Assembly: GCA_038895395.1 (NCBI GenBank)
Contig: JAWANJ010000020.1
Location: forward strand, 1-15,331
Length of the DNA: 15,331 nt
Direction: 5' to 3'
DNA from: DTGL01 sp038895395
GTDB lineage: Archaea; Iainarchaeota; Iainarchaeia; Iainarchaeales; DTGL01
The notes under the pieces were generated by a model. That model did no database searches. It was given only the letters and a program-made list of their open reading frames with translations, and was not told the origin of the DNA. Position numbers and translations under genes: made by a program. Positions within the stretch are counted from its first letter, which is position 1. Each line of letters starts with the position of its first letter. Below, piece by piece: positions 6,013 through 13,700 of this stretch.

Positions 6013-6180
6013 TCATATCTTGACCTTGCCAAAATTAGCATACCTTCTGAACTTAGTTTTAGTCCATGGCTCGGGCTGTTTAGCTCTCAACTTACGTTCT
6101 TCTTCTAAAAGCTTTTGTCTGAGTTCTTCAGTCACTTCAAATCGTATAGTGTCATTGTCAACAATAATACTTCCACCCAT
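6013..6180 (-). CDS. 55-aa charged protein upstream of the M16 peptidase
   Basis: A 56-codon frame from the ATG at 6180 to the TGA at 6013, preceded by GGAGGGGG four bases before the ATG, the strongest Shine-Dalgarno in the window. The protein begins MGGSIIVDNDTIRFEV, continues with a charged helix (TEELRQKLLEEERKLRAKQ, residues 17-35), and ends in a basic, aromatic tail (KTKFRRYANFGKVKI). It has no membrane segment and no cysteine. It lies 30 bp upstream of the M16 protease gene on the same strand, so an operon is likely. The function is unknown. Possibilities are a substrate or regulator of the protease, or a small ribosome- or nucleic-acid-associated protein. The Shine-Dalgarno and the sensible composition make it a real gene rather than noise. 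Confidence 0.75.
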   Translation of the reverse strand: MGGSIIVDNDTIRFEVTEELRQKLLEEERKLRAKQPEPWTKTKFRRYANFGKVKI

Positions 6181-6184
6181 ACTT

Positions 6185-6192
6185 CCCCCTCC
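6185..6192 (-). promoter_or_regulatory. Strong Shine-Dalgarno of the 55-aa gene
   Basis: GGAGGGGG, four bases before the ATG, closely resembles the GGAGGTG complement of the archaeal 16S tail. A TATA-like TTTGTATAG (6213-6205) lies too close to leave this site in the transcript, so the AT-rich stretch near 6244-6251 is a better promoter candidate. Confidence 0.7.
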
Positions 6193-6325
6193 ACAAAATA
6201 ACTACCTATACAAACCCAACTCAGAAAAAGCTTCTATTTGCTTCTATATATCATTTTGTATTGAACACTTTAAAAATGTGACGTATAAATTATGTATAAT
6301 ATAATCCAAAATATAATCCTTTGAT

Positions 6326-6348
6326 TTTTTAGGTTTGCAGCCTAAAAA
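6326..6348. repeat. 8-bp inverted repeat between divergent genes
   Basis: TTTTTAGG (6326-6333) and CCTAAAAA (6341-6348) flank a 7-base spacer. The repeat sits in the 244-bp space between the 55-aa gene and the geranylgeranyl reductase gene. It could be an operator for either; its short length makes chance possible. A copy of TTATGTATA lies just beside it at 6290-6298. Confidence 0.35.
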
Positions 6349-6385
6349 GAATTTTCAAAATAATTTTTAATCTATGTAATCTTAT

Positions 6386-6420
6386 TTTATATTTTTCTAA
6401 AAAATGTGTTTTTAGTGATC
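6386..6420 (+). promoter_or_regulatory. Promoter and Shine-Dalgarno of the geranylgeranyl reductase gene
   Basis: TTTATATT (6386-6393) is a TATA candidate that would start transcription near 6416. GTGATC (6415-6420), four bases before the ATG, matches the GTGATC part of the archaeal GGAGGTGATC Shine-Dalgarno. The two predictions overlap, so either a very short leader or a leaderless message is possible. Confidence 0.4.
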
Positions 6421-6424
6421 TTTT

Positions 6425-7615
6425 ATGGAAGCTTATGATGTTATAGTAGTTGGCGGTAGTGTAGCTGGCTTGAGAGCATCAGAGCAGCTTGCAAAAAAGG
6501 GGCTCAGCGTTTTATGTCTAGATAGAAAGCAAGAGGTTGGTGTTCCAAAGCAATGTGGAGAAGGCCTAAGTTTAGGCCATTTAAAAAAATTAAAAATAAA
6601 ACCAGATAGGTGTTGGGCTGTAAAAAAAATACGTGGTGCTGTGCTTTATGCACCAAATGGAAAATCAGTAGAAATCGATTTTCATAAAACAATGGGTTAT
6701 GTGCTTGAGCGTAAACAGTTTGAAAAATACCTTGCTAAAAGGGCTGCAAAAGCTGGCGCCACTATAAGAATGAAAAGCAATGTCACTGAACTAAAAAGAA
6801 CTCAAGATGGTGTTGTTGTAAAAGTTGAAGACCTCTTTGCAAATACTTACAAAGCAAAACTAATCTTTGCTTGTGATGGGCCGCAAAGCATAATTGCAAA
6901 TAAGATGGGCCTTCCAATAAGCATAAAGCCAGAAGACTTGGACTCTGGTATTCAGTACGAAATGGCGGGCATCGATTTTGAAATGGAAGATTTCATTCAT
7001 CTGTGGTTCGGCAATGATGTTGCACCAAGAGGCTATGTGTGGTTGTTCCCAAAGGATAAAAGCCACGCAAATGTTGGTATTGGAATAGGAGCTCATATAA
7101 AAGGTTCTGCAAAATACTATTTGGACAAATGGATTGAAGCAAGACCTCAAATAAAAAAAGGTTCAATCCTAGAAGTAAACTCTGGTGTTATCCCAGTGGG
7201 CGGTCTTCTTGAAAAAATGACTGCAGACAATCTTATCGTAGTTGGTGATGCAGCGCATCAGGTGAATCCCATACATGGCGGCGGTATGGGAATTGCAATG
7301 GAAGCAGCAGATATTGCAGCAAATGTTGCTGCAAAGGCCTTTGAAAAAAAAGACTTTTCTGAAAAGGCACTTGAAGAATACAATACTTTGTGGTGGGCCG
7401 AACGCGGTCAAAAGCTTTTACGCATATTGCAGATAAGAAAAATGATGGAATCTTTAACCGATGCTGATTTTAACACTATCGCAGAATCGTTTACTGGTGA
7501 AGAAATAATGCTGATCCAAAGTGGTGATCTAGCAAAAAGCAGGACATTAATACTCAAAAAATTAGTAAAAAAGCCACAGTTAATAAAAGTCATGCTAAAA
7601 TATCTGACAGCCTAA
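6425..7615 (+). CDS. Geranylgeranyl reductase family flavoprotein
   Basis: 396 aa, the usual size. These FAD enzymes saturate the geranylgeranyl chains of archaeal ether lipids at the membrane surface. The dinucleotide fold is DVIVVGGSVAG (5-15) with D33 closing the second strand; PKQCGEGLS (41-49) is the CGEG motif of the archaeal family; GYVLERKQFEKYLA (91-104) follows; CDGPQS (150-155) contacts FAD; PRGYVWLFP (201-209) is the lipid-reductase PxGYxWxFP motif; NLIVVGDAAHQVNPIHGGG (269-287) is the second FAD-binding stretch. It is complete, with no missing key residue visible. The product would act on lipids built from the IPK/Fni output at the start of the window, though the genes are not adjacent. 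Related FAD oxidoreductases share the fold; the CGEG and GYVWLFP motifs favour lipid reduction. Confidence 0.93.
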   Translation: MEAYDVIVVGGSVAGLRASEQLAKKGLSVLCLDRKQEVGVPKQCGEGLSLGHLKKLKIKPDRCWAVKKIRGAVLYAPNGKSVEIDFHKTMGYVLERKQFEKYLAKRAAKAGATIRMKSNVTELKRTQDGVVVKVEDLFANTYKAKLIFACDGPQSIIANKMGLPISIKPEDLDSGIQYEMAGIDFEMEDFIHLWFGNDVAPRGYVWLFPKDKSHANVGIGIGAHIKGSAKYYLDKWIEARPQIKKGSILEVNSGVIPVGGLLEKMTADNLIVVGDAAHQVNPIHGGGMGIAMEAADIAANVAAKAFEKKDFSEKALEEYNTLWWAERGQKLLRILQIRKMMESLTDADFNTIAESFTGEEIMLIQSGDLAKSRTLILKKLVKKPQLIKVMLKYLTA

Positions 7616-7651
7616 AAACCCTAATAAAACAGAGAAAGAAATTAAGCATTT

Positions 7652-7660
7652 TTTATTAAT
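7652..7660 (+). promoter_or_regulatory. TATA box of the NFACT gene (leaderless)
   Basis: TTTATTAAT is centred about 25 nt before the ATG at 7681, and no Shine-Dalgarno is present. The gene therefore has its own promoter despite lying only 65 bp after the reductase. Confidence 0.55.
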
Positions 7661-7680
7661 AAAGAAGCAGGAATAGTTTT

Positions 7681-8832
7681 ATGGATAAAATAACTTCTAT
7701 TGAAAGAATAAATATTCCAAGCATAACCTTTTCGTATTTGATTAAAGAGTTAAAAGGCCAGGGTATAGAGGGTTCTAAAGTTAAAAAAATCCAAGAGCTC
7801 CCAAATGGAGCTCTAAAAATAAGGTTGCACACAATTTCTGGAGAAAAGGAACTTATAATAACCCAAAAATACCTTTTCGTGTCAGAATATTATCTACCTG
7901 CAAAGATGCAAAGCTCGGGTTTTGGGGCTTTTTTAAATAAACATCTAAAATCAAAAGTGCTAATTTCGCTTAAACAACTAGGCCTTGAACGTATCCTAGT
8001 GCTTGAATTTGGTTCTTATGCACTCGTATTAGAGCTATTTTCAAATGGCAACATTATTCTTTTGGATGAGTCAAAAAAAATACTTGGTTGTATGCGCTCT
8101 GAAAAATGGGGCACCAGAGAGATAAAAAAAGGTTTAGAATACAAACAACCGCCTTCACCAAAATGCTTGAACGAGCTTCAATTTTCAGAATTTTTATCAA
8201 TTGCAAAAGACGAAAAAAATCAGACAAAAATAGTGCCTTGGCTTGTTAAAAATTTTGGTGTTGTACCGCCAATAGCAGAAGCAGTTGTTATCAAACTACA
8301 GATTGACATTGAAATATTGCCAAAAAAAATATCTGAAGAAAAATTAAAAAAAATCTATGAAGAAATAAGAGAATCACAATCGCTTTCCGTGCAAGCCTCT
8401 AAGGCCTTTCTTATAAAACACCACGATGCTCTTTGGCTTTTGCCATTTTTGCCATCACCCTCCTTTGCTAATGCTGTGTTGCAAGAGTTCAACAACGTTA
8501 ACCAAGCTTTAAATGAAATATTCTTAATGCAGGAAAAAAAAGAGGACGACAAAGTTAAAAAGAAAATAGAAGAGCTAAAAAGAGCTCTTGAAAAACAAGT
8601 GTCCAAACTTGAAAAATGCGAAAAGTCAGCAATTGAGCTAAAAAAGAAAGCTGAAGCAATATATGAAAACTTCAATGATATTTCAGAGGTTTTTGAATTT
8701 GCAAAGTGTGAAATTGAAAGAAAAAAGACAAAAGAACAAATTATGTATAATAAGGCCTTTGGCAAAGTTTTACTTAAGTTTATTGATTTTAAGGACAAGT
8801 ATGCAAAAATAGAGATTGAAAGCAAAAAATAG
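7681..8832 (+). CDS. NFACT/RqcH-family ribosome quality-control protein lacking the NFACT-R domain
   Basis: 383 aa. The family (Rqc2/NEMF/RqcH, often annotated fibronectin-binding) binds the large ribosomal subunit carrying peptidyl-tRNA and recruits tRNA to extend the stalled chain. Residues about 10-130 match NFACT-N: FGAFLNKHLKSK (81-92), then LKQLGLERILVLEFG (97-111) and ELFSNGNIILLDE (118-130). The middle (about 185-280) resembles the FpG-like segment, with FNNVNQALNEIF at 270-281 standing where family members have the S/FFNEALDEF pattern. Residues 284-345 are a charged coiled coil. The chain ends after KVLLKFIDFKDKYAKIEIE, where full-length archaeal proteins of roughly 650 aa continue into NFACT-R. 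The usually invariant D-R pair of NFACT-N reads E103-R104. The end is a clean stop; no NFACT-R remnant follows in any frame before the convergent PRC-barrel gene. Confidence 0.85.
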   Translation: MDKITSIERINIPSITFSYLIKELKGQGIEGSKVKKIQELPNGALKIRLHTISGEKELIITQKYLFVSEYYLPAKMQSSGFGAFLNKHLKSKVLISLKQLGLERILVLEFGSYALVLELFSNGNIILLDESKKILGCMRSEKWGTREIKKGLEYKQPPSPKCLNELQFSEFLSIAKDEKNQTKIVPWLVKNFGVVPPIAEAVVIKLQIDIEILPKKISEEKLKKIYEEIRESQSLSVQASKAFLIKHHDALWLLPFLPSPSFANAVLQEFNNVNQALNEIFLMQEKKEDDKVKKKIEELKRALEKQVSKLEKCEKSAIELKKKAEAIYENFNDISEVFEFAKCEIERKKTKEQIMYNKAFGKVLLKFIDFKDKYAKIEIESKK

Positions 8833-8855
8833 AAAAAATAAGAGGAAGCTAAAAA
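8833..8855 (-). terminator. Oligo-T tract downstream of the PRC-barrel gene
   Basis: On the minus strand, T-runs at 8855-8851 and 8838-8833 follow the PRC-barrel stop within a few bases, as expected of an archaeal terminator. The tract is shared with the end of the convergent NFACT gene. Confidence 0.4.
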
Positions 8856-8858
8856 TAT

Positions 8859-9119
8859 TTATCCTGAAACTACCTCTCTCTCATCAACAATAAATACATC
8901 ACTTACAGCAGTTACGGCAGAATAAGGAACCTCTATTATTGGGTCTGTGGTTCTCAATCTCTTTACAATCTTGCTGTTTTTGTCAATCTCTATAACTAGT
9001 TTTTCTATCTCTCCAGTACGCTCATTTATGAGCAAATCCGAGAGCTTTCCTAGCTCTTCGCCCCTATTGGTAATTACTCTTTTTGCTGCAATTTCTCTTG
9101 CAATTGTGTACTTGTACAT
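8859..9119 (-). CDS. PRC-barrel domain protein
   Basis: 86 aa from the ATG at 9119, typical of stand-alone archaeal PRC-barrel proteins. The frame is open to 9146, but AAGGTGA lies five bases before the ATG at 9119 and the added residues (MFLLYKVKI) are not family-like, so the shorter start is chosen. The single beta-barrel domain covers nearly the whole protein: AREIAAKRVITNRGEELGKL (7-26), then DLLINERTGEIEKLVIEID (28-46) and IIEVPYSAVTAVSDVFIV (61-78). PRC barrels occur in photosynthetic reaction centre H, RimM and archaeal CdpA/CdpB-type division proteins; the small archaeal paralogues are cytosolic interaction modules. Nothing here decides which role applies. It is divergent from the 73-aa membrane protein and convergent with the NFACT gene. 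Confidence 0.88.
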   Translation of the reverse strand: MYKYTIAREIAAKRVITNRGEELGKLSDLLINERTGEIEKLVIEIDKNSKIVKRLRTTDPIIEVPYSAVTAVSDVFIVDEREVVSG

Positions 9120-9123
9120 TATC

Positions 9124-9160
9124 TTCACCTTATAAAGTAAAAACATTAAACTTTATAAAC
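9124..9160 (-). promoter_or_regulatory. Promoter and Shine-Dalgarno of the PRC-barrel gene
   Basis: GTTTATAAAG (9160-9151) is a good TATA box that would start transcription near 9130, just before AAGGTGA (9131-9125). This predicts a very short leader of about 11 nt that still contains a Shine-Dalgarno. Confidence 0.6.
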
Positions 9161-9250
9161 TTTACATCGCACCTCTCTACATAATAAAACTTTTTTGGCA
9201 AAATTTTTTACACCTCACCAAAAACTTCGTATAGTTATATGCTTTTCTAA

Positions 9251-9288
9251 TATTTAAATATATCGTTTCTAATGTATTCTTTGAAAGG
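9251..9288 (+). promoter_or_regulatory. Promoter and Shine-Dalgarno of the 73-aa gene
   Basis: TATTTAAATATA (9251-9262) is a strong TATA box predicting a start near 9282, followed by AAAGGTG (9284-9290) seven bases before the ATG. As in the PRC-barrel gene, the predicted leader is only about 15 nt. Confidence 0.6.
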
Positions 9289-9297
9289 TGCAATAAA

Positions 9298-9519
9298 ATG
9301 AGCGAAAAAGATGAATCAAAAAAAAGTTTTTGGACTACAAAAAAAATTTTATTCATTTTTTTGATAGTGGTTGGCATAATAATTGGGGCTTTATTGCAAC
9401 ATTACATAATAGAGCCGCTAATTTCAAACAAAATCACGGAAAAACTGAAAACCTGTGAAGCTGAAAATCTTGAATTGCACTCTTTGCTAAATAAGTGTAA
9501 TCAGATGCAAAAGCAATAG
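9298..9519 (+). CDS. 73-aa single-pass membrane protein
   Basis: It begins with a lysine-rich stretch (MSEKDESKKSFWTTKK), then one hydrophobic helix (about 18-38, ILFIFLIVVGIIIGALLQ), then a charged helical segment with two cysteines (C51, C65) that may form a short coiled coil. By the positive-inside rule the N-terminus is cytosolic and the C-terminal part lies outside. Promoter, Shine-Dalgarno and composition support a real gene. It is divergent from the PRC-barrel gene and ends 11 bp from the convergent AMMECR1 gene. The family is not recognised and no function is assigned. Confidence 0.7.
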   Translation: MSEKDESKKSFWTTKKILFIFLIVVGIIIGALLQHYIIEPLISNKITEKLKTCEAENLELHSLLNKCNQMQKQ

Positions 9520-9530
9520 TAAAGTATGAA

Positions 9531-10124
9531 CTAATTTCTCATAGAAATGACAACCTTTCCATTTGGTGTTTCTTCCCTGAAAACAAAAGCCTCAAAAACA
9601 AAAATTTCTGTGTCCGGAAGACGCCAAAAATTTTTTGGAAGTCCGGCTTTTAGACAAGTTTGTTCCAAAAAAGTTTCATTGTTCCAATTATACTCTGTGG
9701 CAACCTGCGGGAGCAATAAGCCACTGTGGTAACCCCTTTTAACTATTAAACCATGTTTTCCTACAACAACCTCTTTTTTTGCTGACTTGTTTTCTATTTT
9801 TTTTGGTTCGGTTAGAACTGAAATTTCAACAGTACATTTTTGTAGCTCGTCGTTGCTTACTGGTAAAAACCTTGGGTCTCGTGATGCACCAACAGCGGCC
9901 TCAATAATTGCGTTGAACAGTGGCAACTCTGGATATGGCAAACCAATACAGCCACGTAGTTCATTGTCTGGATATCTGTGTAAGGTTACAAAAACCCCTC
10001 GCTTTTCCATAAATTTTTTCTCTTTGCACCGTTCTGAATAAAACCTGCCAGTCAGGTTGTAATACTCTATAGCTTTTCTTGCAAGTTTTATCAACTCAGT
10101 GCAATCTTTTTCATTGAGTTCCAT
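9531..10124 (-). CDS. AMMECR1 domain protein
   Basis: 197 aa from the ATG at 10124, close to the usual length of archaeal AMMECR1 proteins. The signature LRGCIG is at 56-61, followed by family-like segments AAVGASRDPRFLPVSNDEL, CTVEISVLTEP, GLIVKRGYHSGLLLPQVA and TFLEQTCLKAGLP. An upstream ATG at 10139 would add MTLII, but it leaves too little room after the TATA element, and family members begin about a dozen residues before LARKAI, so the second ATG is preferred. The biochemical role is unsettled. Many prokaryotes pair AMMECR1 with Memo and radical-SAM domains; none is present here, so this copy stands alone. It is divergent from the 10178 gene with 53 bp between starts. Confidence 0.93.
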   Translation of the reverse strand: MELNEKDCTELIKLARKAIEYYNLTGRFYSERCKEKKFMEKRGVFVTLHRYPDNELRGCIGLPYPELPLFNAIIEAAVGASRDPRFLPVSNDELQKCTVEISVLTEPKKIENKSAKKEVVVGKHGLIVKRGYHSGLLLPQVATEYNWNNETFLEQTCLKAGLPKNFWRLPDTEIFVFEAFVFREETPNGKVVISMRN

Positions 10125-10144
10125 AATAATCAAAGTCATATTAC

Positions 10145-10160
10145 AAATTAATATTATTTT
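10145..10160. promoter_or_regulatory. Palindromic TATA element shared by the AMMECR1 and 10178 genes
   Basis: The only promoter-like element in the 53-bp space is centred on the perfect palindrome TAATATTA (10149-10156). Its centre is about 25.5 nt from the plus-strand ATG at 10178 and about 28.5 nt from the minus-strand ATG at 10124, so both genes could be transcribed leaderless from one element read in both directions. Confidence 0.5.
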
Positions 10161-10177
10161 CTGTCATTAAATTTTTC

Positions 10178-10615
10178 ATGACATCTGGGCTTAATCCATT
10201 GATAAAAGAAATAACTGATTTTGAACAGCTTCAAGCATTTGTAAGTGAGCACGAAGGAAATCTTATTGACCTTTCAAAAACATATTACTGTAGCCTAGGA
10301 ACAGATCTGGGATTTGATACTTATGCTCCTTACTCAGTGTCAAAAGGCACTGCACTTTTTGAGCTTGATGTTGTCTGGCTAACAGCTCAAAACATTGAAG
10401 TTGCTTTTGAGTTCGAATTTGGAAATATAGAAGAATTTCTTTCCGCATTAGCAAAGTTAATCCTCTGTGAACCAGAGCTTTCAGTTGTATTTGTATCTTC
10501 TAGAAGCCATGCTATCAATTTTGAAACAGCTTCAGAACTAGCACAAAACATTGCAAAGTTCAAGAAAAACCTGCTTATAGTTGACATAAGCGATGAAACT
10601 TACGAGCTCATATAA
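10178..10615 (+). CDS. Hypothetical protein, possible PD-(D/E)XK nuclease-like fold
   Basis: 145 aa, soluble, with no signal peptide or membrane helix. The core reads ALFELDVVWLTAQN (59-72), then IEVAFEFEFGN (73-83), then the helix IEEFLSALAKLILC (84-97) and the strand LSVVFVSS (101-108). This strand-D, strand-ExE, helix, strand order resembles PD-(D/E)XK nucleases, with D64 and E78 in the acidic positions. The usual lysine of ExK is a glutamate (E80), so it may be inactive, a variant site, or not a nuclease at all. The ATG is supported by the shared palindromic TATA element. It is divergent from AMMECR1 and followed after 98 bp by the giant envelope gene. The family assignment is weak. Confidence 0.6.
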   Translation: MTSGLNPLIKEITDFEQLQAFVSEHEGNLIDLSKTYYCSLGTDLGFDTYAPYSVSKGTALFELDVVWLTAQNIEVAFEFEFGNIEEFLSALAKLILCEPELSVVFVSSRSHAINFETASELAQNIAKFKKNLLIVDISDETYELI

Positions 10616-10638
10616 AACCCACATAAAATACTAATGTT

Positions 10639-10685
10639 ATGCTAATTTTTCAAGTAACCTTGAAAAATCATAAATGCTAATTTTT
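10639..10685. repeat. 10-bp hairpin bracketed by a 12-nt direct repeat
   Basis: ATTTTTCAAG (10645-10654) and its exact complement (10659-10668) form a stem with loop TAAC. The 12-mer ATGCTAATTTTT occurs at 10639-10650, overlapping the left arm, and at 10674-10685, overlapping the next gene's TATA box. The hairpin could end the 10178 transcript (T-runs follow it) or serve as an operator for the 10714 gene. Confidence 0.55.
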
Positions 10686-10690
10686 AAATT
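10681..10690 (+). promoter_or_regulatory. TATA box of the giant envelope gene (leaderless)
   Basis: TTTTTAAATT is centred about 28 nt before the ATG at 10714 and there is no Shine-Dalgarno, so a leaderless message is likely. Confidence 0.5.
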
Positions 10691-10713
10691 TTTCCAAACA
10701 AAAAAATTGATTA

Positions 10714-13700
10714 ATGCTAAGAGAGTTGTTGTTGGTTTTAGCTATCATAGCACTTATCTTTTTTTCTGCATGCATAGACTATGAAAACGAGGCCCTTCTA
10801 GAAGAATATAAGCAAAGATGTTTGAATCTAACTGCATATGATGCTGGTTATGTACCGCAATGTTCAACACAAGAGGAATGCTTTACAATCATAAATAAGG
10901 AGCTTTTTGATTTTTCAGATCGAGAACTAAGCTTAGAATCAAAACAAATCCTGTATTACTATCAAACACACATTGCAAAATCATGGTATTATTACAATGA
11001 AGCAATGCATTACTTAAAAAAGATAAGAAGTGCTTGTTCAGAAAAAAATTTTGATCTAGCCGTTGAAAGTGCAAATGATTTCAGGTATTACATCGAAAAA
11101 TCTTTTGAAGAGTCAGATCTTGCACTGGGGGCTTCATTTGGGTTTATAATATACGAAAAAAACTATCTCGAAAAACAAGATATAAACATGATTAAAGAAG
11201 AAGCACTATACTCATTTTACATCAAACTCAGTGACAACGAACGCCAAATCTTTTCAGAAGAAAAATTAAACCTTAACAACTATGCTGTAGACTCAAGACG
11301 CTTAATAGAAGAAAGTGCAAACAAAAGAGCAATGGCCGGCGCTAAATTCGAAATAATAAAGAAAAAGACCTTGTTTGAGCTTTTTGTTGGCACTTTAGGG
11401 CTTCCATTAGAATATTACATCTACAAAAACAAAGACAAAAGCGTTTTCTTGCCAATATTTGAGGGTCTACCTTCACAGTATGCTGAATTTTTATCAAACC
11501 TTCTAACAACTGAACGCATGCTTGAATTTCTTTCAAATGAAAGACCTGATGAATTCCTAAAGCTCCTTTCTAAGCTCATAGGCAAAAGAAGCTCACTTGC
11601 AAGTGATTTCTCAGTCTTAGCAAAAGAAGCTTCTCTTAGGAAAATATTTTTAGTTGATAGCTTAAACTCATTAGAAAAAACCATTGAGGAGAAAATTTCT
11701 ATTGCAAAAACAAAGGCACAGTTCTTTACCCAAAACTCTTTTGGCTATGCTGATGCAAATTTCCTATCGAACCTTCAAAAGCTTCTCAATGAGCCATTGG
11801 TGATTTCGTTTGAGAATCCAACATTTGTTTCTCCAGCAGATGCTTTTCTAAATGCCGTGCCAAAAATCGTAGCAATTGAAAATGAACTGAGAAACATCAA
11901 AAATGAAACCACATCTGGGCGTATTACTATTGGGGCGAGAACCACAAAACTAAAAGAACTTAATAATGAAATAAACAAGATTATATCATCTTTGGAAAAT
12001 CTCGAAGAAAGCATCAATATTCTCATATTGAGATGTGACTACGAGCTCTCATCACAACCAGAAACAAATGAGTTAGCAATTTTGAAAGAAAAATATCGCT
12101 TGGCTAGTAAAGAAGAAAAATTGATGTATTGTAGCAAGTATGTGAGTTTAAGGGCAAAAATAAAGGAAGAAGCAGAAAAAAGAAGTGCCAACGAGGTCTT
12201 GCTGTACCAGAATGAATGTGACGAAAAGCTCGAGATCCTAATGAGGTTTGTTAAAGATGACTTTCTAGAAGAAAAATATAAGCATCTTTTGGATTCGAAT
12301 AATGTCCTAAAAGACTGTGAAACATTACTGCTTGCTGCTGAGGAAAATATAAGAAAAAACTATCCAATAAATGAAATTGAAGACATGTTTTTAGAAATAG
12401 CAAGATATAATGCAATTATTGAGAAGTTTTTCTTAGAGCGTGAAAATCTTTTCTATGAGTTAAAAATTTATTTCGGTTCAAAAGGTTTGTTGCTTGATAA
12501 AGCTATGCCAAAAATTTATACTATAAAAGATGATGTTTCCACGCTACAATTCAAGATGATAAACAAAATGGCTAACTTCTTAAGTGAACAAATTACAAAA
12601 AATTGTGAGATAAAAGCACTGTCCTTTGAAGAAATTTCAATAAAATTGGGCGGATCCGAAAAAGTTAGAAGCGACTTCTTTTTTTACTTTGATAATAGCT
12701 TAATAGACTTTAATAAGCCACTTAAAGTATCATTAGATTTTAAAGCTCAAAACTGTGAATTAAAAACAAAAAGCCCAAATATTTTTAGTGTTGTTTTTTC
12801 TGAAAAAAACATTTTCATCGAGTTTAGTGGACTTCCTTTAGGCAGCACATATTTTGAGTTTGCCTGCTATAAAGAGCTCTCATTTGAGAGAACGTCTAGA
12901 AGCGTTACACTCAATCCTGACCTTGGTATAGTTTCTGAAAGATACAAGTTTGTGAGCAATGCCACAATACCAAGAATAAAAATTTTTGCTGAAAAGGTAC
13001 AAGATGCAACCGCAAGGGTAATATTTAAAGAAAGGGAATATCCTCTTTTTTTAAGCACAGAGTTTTTTACAACAGTTTTGTTCGATCTAAAACCTGAAGA
13101 AACCCTCTTGTTAAATTATACTGTCATAGCTCCTTTAGAGATAAAATCGACAATACTTCATGAAAACAGAATTGATGAAAACAACTACGATTTAACCTAT
13201 CTGTGCAAAATAAAAAACAAAACACAATTTGATTCAAAGGAATCATTTTTCATATATCCTATACCCCAAAACTATGTAAGCATTGAAATTCTGGATGAAA
13301 GTGGAAAAAAGTTAAACTACTATAGAGAAGGTAGCACAATGAGAATTTATCTTGACTATATGCCAGCATATGGTGAAAGGCACATTTATATCAAACTTGT
13401 AATTAACGATATGCTGCTATTTAGAAAAGGATTAATAGATGAAATAAAAAAGATACTTGACGGGATAAACGATGACAGTTTGAAAGAAGAAGCAAGCAAC
13501 ATACAAGCCAAACTACAAGATGCAAATACTTTGAGCATAAGCAAACTTGCTGCTCTTCACGACGAAGCAATAGGTCTTCAAAAAAAGGAAAACTCAAAAC
13601 AGCAACTTCAAAAGCACTTTTTTTCTCTTAAAGAATCTTTAGAAGCTGAACTAACAAAATTAAATAGCGAGCTTGAGACTGCAAAAGAACTAAACCTGGA

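Noticed and set aside
5810..6304. 164-aa plus-strand frame
   Set aside because: It runs antisense to the M16 peptidase and to the 55-aa gene, both better supported by motifs and a Shine-Dalgarno.
8355..8825. 156-aa minus-strand frame inside the NFACT gene
   Set aside because: Ser/Phe-rich antisense shadow of the lysine- and glutamate-rich coiled-coil region.
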